Of a stretch of DNA of 64,000 nt, positions 59,690 through 64,000 are shown piece by piece. Under the pieces are notes generated by a model. The model was not told the DNA's origin, searched no databases, and worked only from the letters and a program-made list of their open reading frames with translations. Each line of letters starts with the position of its first letter. Positions within the stretch are counted from its first letter, which is position 1. The translations under genes and the position numbers were made by a program. The DNA comes from Phycisphaerales bacterium (GTDB lineage: Bacteria > Planctomycetota > Phycisphaerae > Phycisphaerales > UBA1924), in assembly GCA_029260495.1 (NCBI GenBank), contig JAJDDD010000003.1:1-64000 (forward strand), given 5' to 3'.

Positions 59690-60478
59690 ATGGCTTCCTC
59701 ATATATGGGCATTGGGTCTGTCGCGATGATTGCGACGGCAGCAGCTGCCCAAGCCGCATTCAATCCCGCCATGCATCCCGGCTCCAGCCCTGCGTCGTAT
59801 GGAACGCTGCTGCAGTCGCTTGATATCTCCCCTTCGTATGATTTTCAGGCTCCGGCCAACATCAGCGCTGGATTTTCCAGTTCTGGCTTCTACGAAGATT
59901 TTAGCGGCGATAAGACTGAAATTGTCAGTCGGGTGTATCGTGTGGACACCACCCAGATCTTTGATCCCGGCGGCGTTGATCAGTTGATTGTCCCCGCTGG
60001 CTCACTTGCCTTTAGCTACACCATTGACTTGGTCACCGCCTCGACGAACACCGTCAAGACCGTGAGCGAGTTCCAGGTTGGGCTGCTCAACTTTGACCCC
60101 TTTGATGGCGTTGAAGGTATGGATGCAAGCGCAGTCATCGGACGCGGCTTCAACGCCGGCGGTGGCATAGATGGTCCACTTGGCGGCGATGCAGGCGACC
60201 TCGGTGTTGTTGGCACGTTTGGCTCGTCGCATGATTGGCGTTGGGCTATTGAAGCCGCCAGCCAGCTTGAAAATGATCAGACCATCGAGTTGATCATGTT
60301 CACACTTCCTCGCCTCATTCGCGAGGGTGTTGGCAGCATCAAGGCCCCTCCCGGCCAGAATGCTGGCGCTGATAATGCTGTTTCCAACTTCCCTGTCCTC
60401 ATCCCCGCCATCCCAGCGCCCGGCGCCGGGATTACGCTCGCCTTTGGAGCGCTCGCGATGGGTCGGAGGCGTAGATAA
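59690..60478 (+). CDS. PEP-CTERM-like surface protein 3
   Basis: A 262-residue exported protein. AGAAGGAG lies five bases before the ATG at 59690, preferred over an ATG at 59672. It has a short hydrophobic start (SSYMGIGSVAMIATAAAAQA), a beta-rich body with FEDxDGVEGMDASAV-like Asp/Gly loops, and the end IPAPGAGITLAFGALAMGRR RR. It is not closely similar to its neighbour at 58858 beyond the tail. A strong terminator follows. Function unknown. Confidence 0.8.
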   Translation: MASSYMGIGSVAMIATAAAAQAAFNPAMHPGSSPASYGTLLQSLDISPSYDFQAPANISAGFSSSGFYEDFSGDKTEIVSRVYRVDTTQIFDPGGVDQLIVPAGSLAFSYTIDLVTASTNTVKTVSEFQVGLLNFDPFDGVEGMDASAVIGRGFNAGGGIDGPLGGDAGDLGVVGTFGSSHDWRWAIEAASQLENDQTIELIMFTLPRLIREGVGSIKAPPGQNAGADNAVSNFPVLIPAIPAPGAGITLAFGALAMGRRRR

Positions 60479-60521
60479 CTCGAATGCTGAGTCTTCACAG
60501 ACCCAGCTTCATTGATACTCA

Positions 60522-60569
60522 GAAGCACAAGGACGGCGAGCCAATCGTCGTTCTTGTGCTTCCTTTCGT
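60522..60569 (+). terminator. Strong hairpin terminator
   Basis: GAAGCACAAG (60522-60531) pairs perfectly with CTTGTGCTTC (60553-60562), with a small inner GACG / CGTC stem in the loop, followed by CTTTCGTT. It lies 43 bases after the PEP-CTERM-like gene. Confidence 0.75.
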
Positions 60570-60681
60570 TGCGAAGAGATGTCAGCCGGCCTTGGGCGCT
60601 CTGGAACAGCGGGTCAGTTGACAACGGAAAGTCCTTGGTGAGCGAGCACGGATTGCTTGAACAAGGAAGGTGTTTGTACCC

Positions 60682-61674
60682 ATGACGACTTTGTGCCGCC
60701 TCGTTGCCGGGGCTCTTGCGCTCGCGGGGTGTCACTGCGCGCACGCCTTCACGCTGCTGAACTTCCGCTCGCTGCAAGACATTCAGAACGGCCAGTTCCA
60801 TTTCTGGCAGCCTGACACAGCTGGCGAGCAAACTCTCACCCTCTCTTACGCCATCGACGCCAACTTCCTCGCTTCTTCATCGACCGTTGATAAAGCAGCT
60901 GCCCGCGCCGCAGCGACGCGCGCTCTCCAGACCTGGGTCGATGCCTTCCAGGGCGCCGCTACCCACACCATCGCCCCCTGGCCCGCTGTCCCCAATCAGG
61001 GCGTCAGCCCGCCCGCCGCCTGGGAAGGCCCCTTTCTCGACGACTGGTTCGCCGACCAGAATCTTCCCACTGAACGCCAGCAATATCCCGGTTCGCTCCC
61101 CGGCTGGGGCGCCAACTTTGACATCTTCTCCCGACCCACCGGCTTTACACTTGATTCAGGCGTCCTCCACTTCGAAATGGGTCCGGGCAATCTCGGCTTC
61201 ACCGTTATCAACCGCACCGGCAATGCCCTGCTCTCCGTCGATATCTATCTCAATGAAGATTTCATCTGGACTGACGACGGATCAGCCGGCTTTGACATTG
61301 AAACCGTGATTCTCCACGAACTCGGTCACGGTTTCGGCCTCGATCACCCCCAGGAGGCCCAGCAGTACGGCGGCGTCAACCTCGATCCCGACAGCTTCCT
61401 GCCCGGCGCCCCCTGGTCTCCCGCAGACGTCATGCACCCGGACTACACCGGCATCAAACGCGCCCTCACTGCTGACGAAGCAGGGGGCCTTCGATTCCTC
61501 TACGGCGTCGTCTCGCCCATCGTCGGCGATCTCAACTCCGACACGCACGTCAACGCCTCCGATCTCAGCCTCCTGCTCGGCGCCTGGGGCACAAACAATC
61601 CCCTCGCTGACCTCAACGCAGACGGAACTGTCGATGCGTTCGACCTCGCGATCCTGTTCGGCGCCTGGACCTGA
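60682..61674 (+). CDS. Matrixin-like metalloprotease with dockerin-like repeats
   Basis: A 330-residue exported protein. After a signal peptide comes a beta/alpha region, then the zinc site HELGHGFGLDHP (HExxHxxGxxH) of matrixins and serralysins, with VMHPDY after it as the Met-turn. The end (about 280-330) holds two calcium-loop dockerin-type repeats, GDLNSDTHVNASDLSLLLGA and DLNADGTVDAFDLAILFGAW. The protein may cut surface proteins and dock to a partner, but no cohesin is in the window. The ATG at 60682 with GGAAGG 11 bases upstream is used; a GTG lies at 60670. Confidence 0.87.
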   Translation: MTTLCRLVAGALALAGCHCAHAFTLLNFRSLQDIQNGQFHFWQPDTAGEQTLTLSYAIDANFLASSSTVDKAAARAAATRALQTWVDAFQGAATHTIAPWPAVPNQGVSPPAAWEGPFLDDWFADQNLPTERQQYPGSLPGWGANFDIFSRPTGFTLDSGVLHFEMGPGNLGFTVINRTGNALLSVDIYLNEDFIWTDDGSAGFDIETVILHELGHGFGLDHPQEAQQYGGVNLDPDSFLPGAPWSPADVMHPDYTGIKRALTADEAGGLRFLYGVVSPIVGDLNSDTHVNASDLSLLLGAWGTNNPLADLNADGTVDAFDLAILFGAWT

Positions 61675-61736
61675 CAGCACTGACTTTGCGCATCGGCCGG
61701 TGTGACTCCTTCGTGCGTTCGTGTACTGTTCGCCGC

Positions 61737-63089
61737 GTGGATCCCAACCCCGGAGTCATCCTCATCTTCTGCCCGCTCAGCGTCGAAGCTCGCGCTGCGC
61801 GCCGTGCGCTTAAACAAGCGCACGCAAAACGGAATATCAGTGTCTATCAGATTGGCGTCGGGCCGAACCTTGCTGATCGACTCCGCGCCGCGATCGACTC
61901 CCACGACAACGTCCGCGCCGTCATCCTCGCGGGTCTCGCCGGCGCCATCGCTCCAACCCAATCTCAGCTGCGCATCGCTGAAGTCATCACTCCGGATGGC
62001 GTTCATCTCCCTCCCCTGCGCGATGGCACACCAACCGCCCGCAATACAAAGCTCATAGGCGTCGACACTCCCGTCCTCACACCACAAGCCAAGCGCGAGC
62101 TTTACGTCGACTCAGGCGCCCACCTCGTTGATTGCGAATCTCACAACTTTGTTCCCATCGCGCGCGCAGCATCCCTACCCTGGGCTATTGCTCGCGGTGT
62201 GAGTGACGCTCACGATGTCAACCTTCCTGCCCAAACGATCCGCTGGATGAGTGCGCACGGGAACATCCGTCCAATGCAAGTTCTGTTTGACATCATTCGT
62301 CAACCTTCACTCATCCCCGCGCTCGCTCGCCTCAAGGGCAGCGCGGACACTGGCCTTACGGAGATGTGCCGCCAGCTCATCGCCATCATCGAGGCTGCAT
62401 CGCGTACGCTTGAGCGTATGGATGAAGAGCCCGACTCACTGCCGATCCCAGCCGCTGTCCGCTCTGTTCTCGTGTATGGCGGCGCCTTCGATCCGCCGCA
62501 CATCGCGCATATTCAACTTCCACCACAAGCGCGGGACGCTCTCAATCTTGATTTCGCGCTCTACATCCCCACCGCGACAACGCCTCTCAAAGGCCGGGCT
62601 GGCGCGACCGGTGTCGATCGCATCGAAATGCTCAAGGGGGCCCTTGCGAGCGATCCTCGCGCTGCGGTTTCGTCCATCGAACTCAGCCGCGGCGGTGTCA
62701 GCTACACCATCGATACGCTCGCAGCGCTCCGCGAGCGCGCGCCCCACGTCACTACCTGGCGTCTGCTCATCGGCGCCGACCAGGCAGCGAAGTTCCATCA
62801 ATGGCGCGATGCGGCAACCATTTTCAAACTTGTCCCCCCCGTCGTCATGCTCCGCTCACCAGATGAATCCAAAGAGAGTCTCCTTGGCAGCCTTCGCCCT
62901 TATTGGAGCGAGTCAGAGCTCAGCCAATGGGGCCAAGCAATTGTCGAGTTGCCAGCTATTAATGTTTCATCCACAAAAGTGCGCACGTTGCTCGCAAGCG
63001 ACCCACCTGACATCAAGGCGCTGAGCGAGCTGCTCGCGCCGGAGACGCTCGAATATATCACCCAGCGCGCCTTGTACAAAACAGCATAA
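61737..63089 (+). CDS. nadD: Nucleoside phosphorylase-like domain fused to NadD
   Basis: A 450-residue fusion. Residues 1-200 resemble the nucleoside phosphorylase/nucleosidase (MTA/SAH or HpnG-like) fold: VGPNLADRLRAA, VILAGLAGAIAP (66-72), VDCESHNFVPIARA and AIARGVSDAH. Residues 240-450 are nicotinate-nucleotide adenylyltransferase, which makes deamido-NAD: VYGGAFDPPHIAHIQLPPQA, LYIPTATTPLKG, YTIDTLAALRE, LLIGADQAAKFHQWRDA and INVSSTKVRTLL. Both parts are in one open frame. I start at the GTG at 61737, just before the first strand. The N-terminal substrate is unknown; a role tied to nicotinamide riboside or an adenosyl compound is inference. Confidence 0.85.
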   Translation: MDPNPGVILIFCPLSVEARAARRALKQAHAKRNISVYQIGVGPNLADRLRAAIDSHDNVRAVILAGLAGAIAPTQSQLRIAEVITPDGVHLPPLRDGTPTARNTKLIGVDTPVLTPQAKRELYVDSGAHLVDCESHNFVPIARAASLPWAIARGVSDAHDVNLPAQTIRWMSAHGNIRPMQVLFDIIRQPSLIPALARLKGSADTGLTEMCRQLIAIIEAASRTLERMDEEPDSLPIPAAVRSVLVYGGAFDPPHIAHIQLPPQARDALNLDFALYIPTATTPLKGRAGATGVDRIEMLKGALASDPRAAVSSIELSRGGVSYTIDTLAALRERAPHVTTWRLLIGADQAAKFHQWRDAATIFKLVPPVVMLRSPDESKESLLGSLRPYWSESELSQWGQAIVELPAINVSSTKVRTLLASDPPDIKALSELLAPETLEYITQRALYKTA

Positions 63090-63116
63090 CGCCAGTGCTA
63101 CAGCGACCTGCCACCG

Positions 63117-63482
63117 CTACCTCTGCCGCGACCGGCGTAGAAGATAGGTGTCGTGCTTGAGGCGGTCTGTGGATGGGTCGATCTCCCATCCCTGTGCGCC
63201 CAATGCAGACAGAAAGTAAAGCTCGATCGGCACGAGAAGTTTGATCTTCGACTCATTCACTGCGCGGATCGGGTCGCGTCGTTCGGGCCCTTCGAGGTAG
63301 ACGACCCGATCCCATGTCGTGAAGATGGCGTCTTCGCTGCGCACAGTGAGTTCGCCATATTCGTAAGTCAACAGGGCGATGACTTCGTTTTCGTGTTCAG
63401 CGCTCGCGAGACGCGAAGTACTGACAGCGAGCGCAACCATCAGAAGAACGATAGCTGCGATGAGGATATGCTTGATACTCAT
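63117..63482 (-). CDS. DUF4177-like membrane-anchored protein
   Basis: A 121-residue protein with one N-terminal hydrophobic segment (ILIAAIVLLMVALAVSTSRL, either anchor or signal) and a compact domain ending in FLSALGAQGWEIDPSTD and YLLRR, the LGxxGWE...YLxxR pattern of DUF4177. GGGAGAA sits upstream of the ATG at 63482. Such proteins are small and of unknown role. No partner is evident. Confidence 0.75.
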   Translation of the reverse strand: MSIKHILIAAIVLLMVALAVSTSRLASAEHENEVIALLTYEYGELTVRSEDAIFTTWDRVVYLEGPERRDPIRAVNESKIKLLVPIELYFLSALGAQGWEIDPSTDRLKHDTYLLRRSRQR

Positions 63483-63566
63483 AATGTTCTCCCAATGAGA
63501 CGCTGTTGGATATAGCGAATGTTCATGTGGGCATCATAGCGCGCGGAGGGGCTCGCAGGATCCAAA

Positions 63567-64000
63567 TCACGCGCATCGCGACACGGGATCAATTCGTCCA
63601 ACTGGCTGAGGCAAGAGAATTTGCCGAACCATCTCCCACGGCTGCTCAGCTTTCTCGCGACAAATGCGAGCCGCTGGGTGATAAGTAGCTATCACGGCAA
63701 GATCGCCTGCGTCTACGGCTTGGCCTGAATCTCTGGCGCCACTCCACGATTCGTCTATATCAAGAGCGCCCGCCGTGCATTGCCATGCCTCCCTACCCAT
63801 ACAAACAATGGCTTGTAAGTGTGGCAAATGTTCCACAACAAACGAAACCACGCGCGTGCCGAAAGCCATCGCCTCCTTGCGGTTCGGCAGTGATCCACTC
63901 ATTTCTTCATCGTCTCGTAGCAAACAGGCAAGGGCTGATCCGTATAGCAAGCCACACGTGTTTGGCTCCGAGCCAATCGTCAGTGGATCTGCGAAACGAC
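63567..64000 (-). CDS. Uracil-DNA-glycosylase-like protein, partial
   Basis: This gene runs off the right window edge, so its 5' end is missing. The frame stays open to base 64000, reading ADPLTIGSEPNTCGLLYGSA into ALACLLRDDEE. Visible motifs are IVCMGREAWQCTAGAL and VIATYHPAARICREKAEQPW, the late helix/strand and His-Pro motif of uracil-DNA-glycosylase superfamily members. The GEAPG-type first motif would lie outside. It ends at RIDPVSRCA. Exact family (type 4, 5 or Mug-like) is open. Confidence 0.75.
   Translation of the reverse strand, partial: RFADPLTIGSEPNTCGLLYGSALACLLRDDEEMSGSLPNRKEAMAFGTRVVSFVVEHLPHLQAIVCMGREAWQCTAGALDIDESWSGARDSGQAVDAGDLAVIATYHPAARICREKAEQPWEMVRQILLPQPVGRIDPVSRCA

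Overview
The window looks like a chromosome segment from a planctomycete, most likely a Phycisphaerae-type lineage. Evidence seen in the sequence: short surface proteins ending in a Pro-x-Pro, hydrophobic helix, Arg cluster tail (PEP-CTERM-like); a protein carrying the N-terminal LEPR-XLL sorting motif; a GFTLVELLVVISIIAIL pseudopilin with a long variable body; membrane proteins ending in a CxxCxYxLxGxPxSSPCPECG zinc ribbon; a dockerin-tailed matrixin-like protease; and housekeeping genes scattered outside their usual operons (single nuoF, fliM, clpS, CoA-transferase B subunit). Assignment to the class is inference. I see no insertion sequence, prophage, CRISPR array or rRNA; one tRNA-Gly is present.

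Layout. 1-7.0 kb: a PEP-CTERM-like protein, dnaA, an RNase Z-like hydrolase, and two tandem unknown membrane-anchored paralogs. 7.1-18.2 kb, mostly plus strand: a Gln/Glu-rich coiled-coil membrane protein, a small membrane protein overlapping a heme oxygenase, ilvE, a double-DM13 protein, a shortened uvrC, pyk, an unknown small protein, proA and a PH-domain-like membrane protein. 18.3-28.9 kb: nuoF, then three paralogous four-helix zinc-ribbon proteins around two unknown genes, a PepSY protein, a 4-bp-overlapping chain mnmA / methyltransferase / porin, tRNA-Gly and dsbD.

29-41 kb: fliM, then a translation cluster nusA-infB-DUF503-rbfA-HhH-GPD-like gene, followed by a giant TPR lipoprotein candidate and yebC. 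nusA/infB/rbfA are a classic translation-transcription set; rimP is missing and replaced by a 551-bp non-coding leader. 41-52.4 kb: a His-rich glutathione-peroxidase lipoprotein, a two-domain QueD/PTPS-like protein, a CoA-transferase subunit, gmk, a 1009-residue cyclophilin with beta-helix-like repeats, an Rrf2 regulator, a lipoprotein, HU, clpS, a 2-hydroxyacid dehydrogenase, queG and a Tat-exported superoxide dismutase.

52.5-64 kb: two neighbouring exported amidohydrolase genes (three domains, only one with an intact metal site), a pseudopilin, two PEP-CTERM-like proteins, the matrixin-dockerin protein, a nucleoside-phosphorylase/NadD fusion, a DUF4177-like protein and a uracil-DNA-glycosylase-like gene cut by the window end. 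The most unusual items are the phosphorylase-NadD fusion, the LEPR-XLL cyclophilin, the His-rich peroxidase, the zinc-ribbon paralog cluster, the paralog pair sharing an invariant 52-residue block, and a near-perfect 22-bp palindrome upstream of dnaA. I cannot identify any single gene set here as a proven new system.
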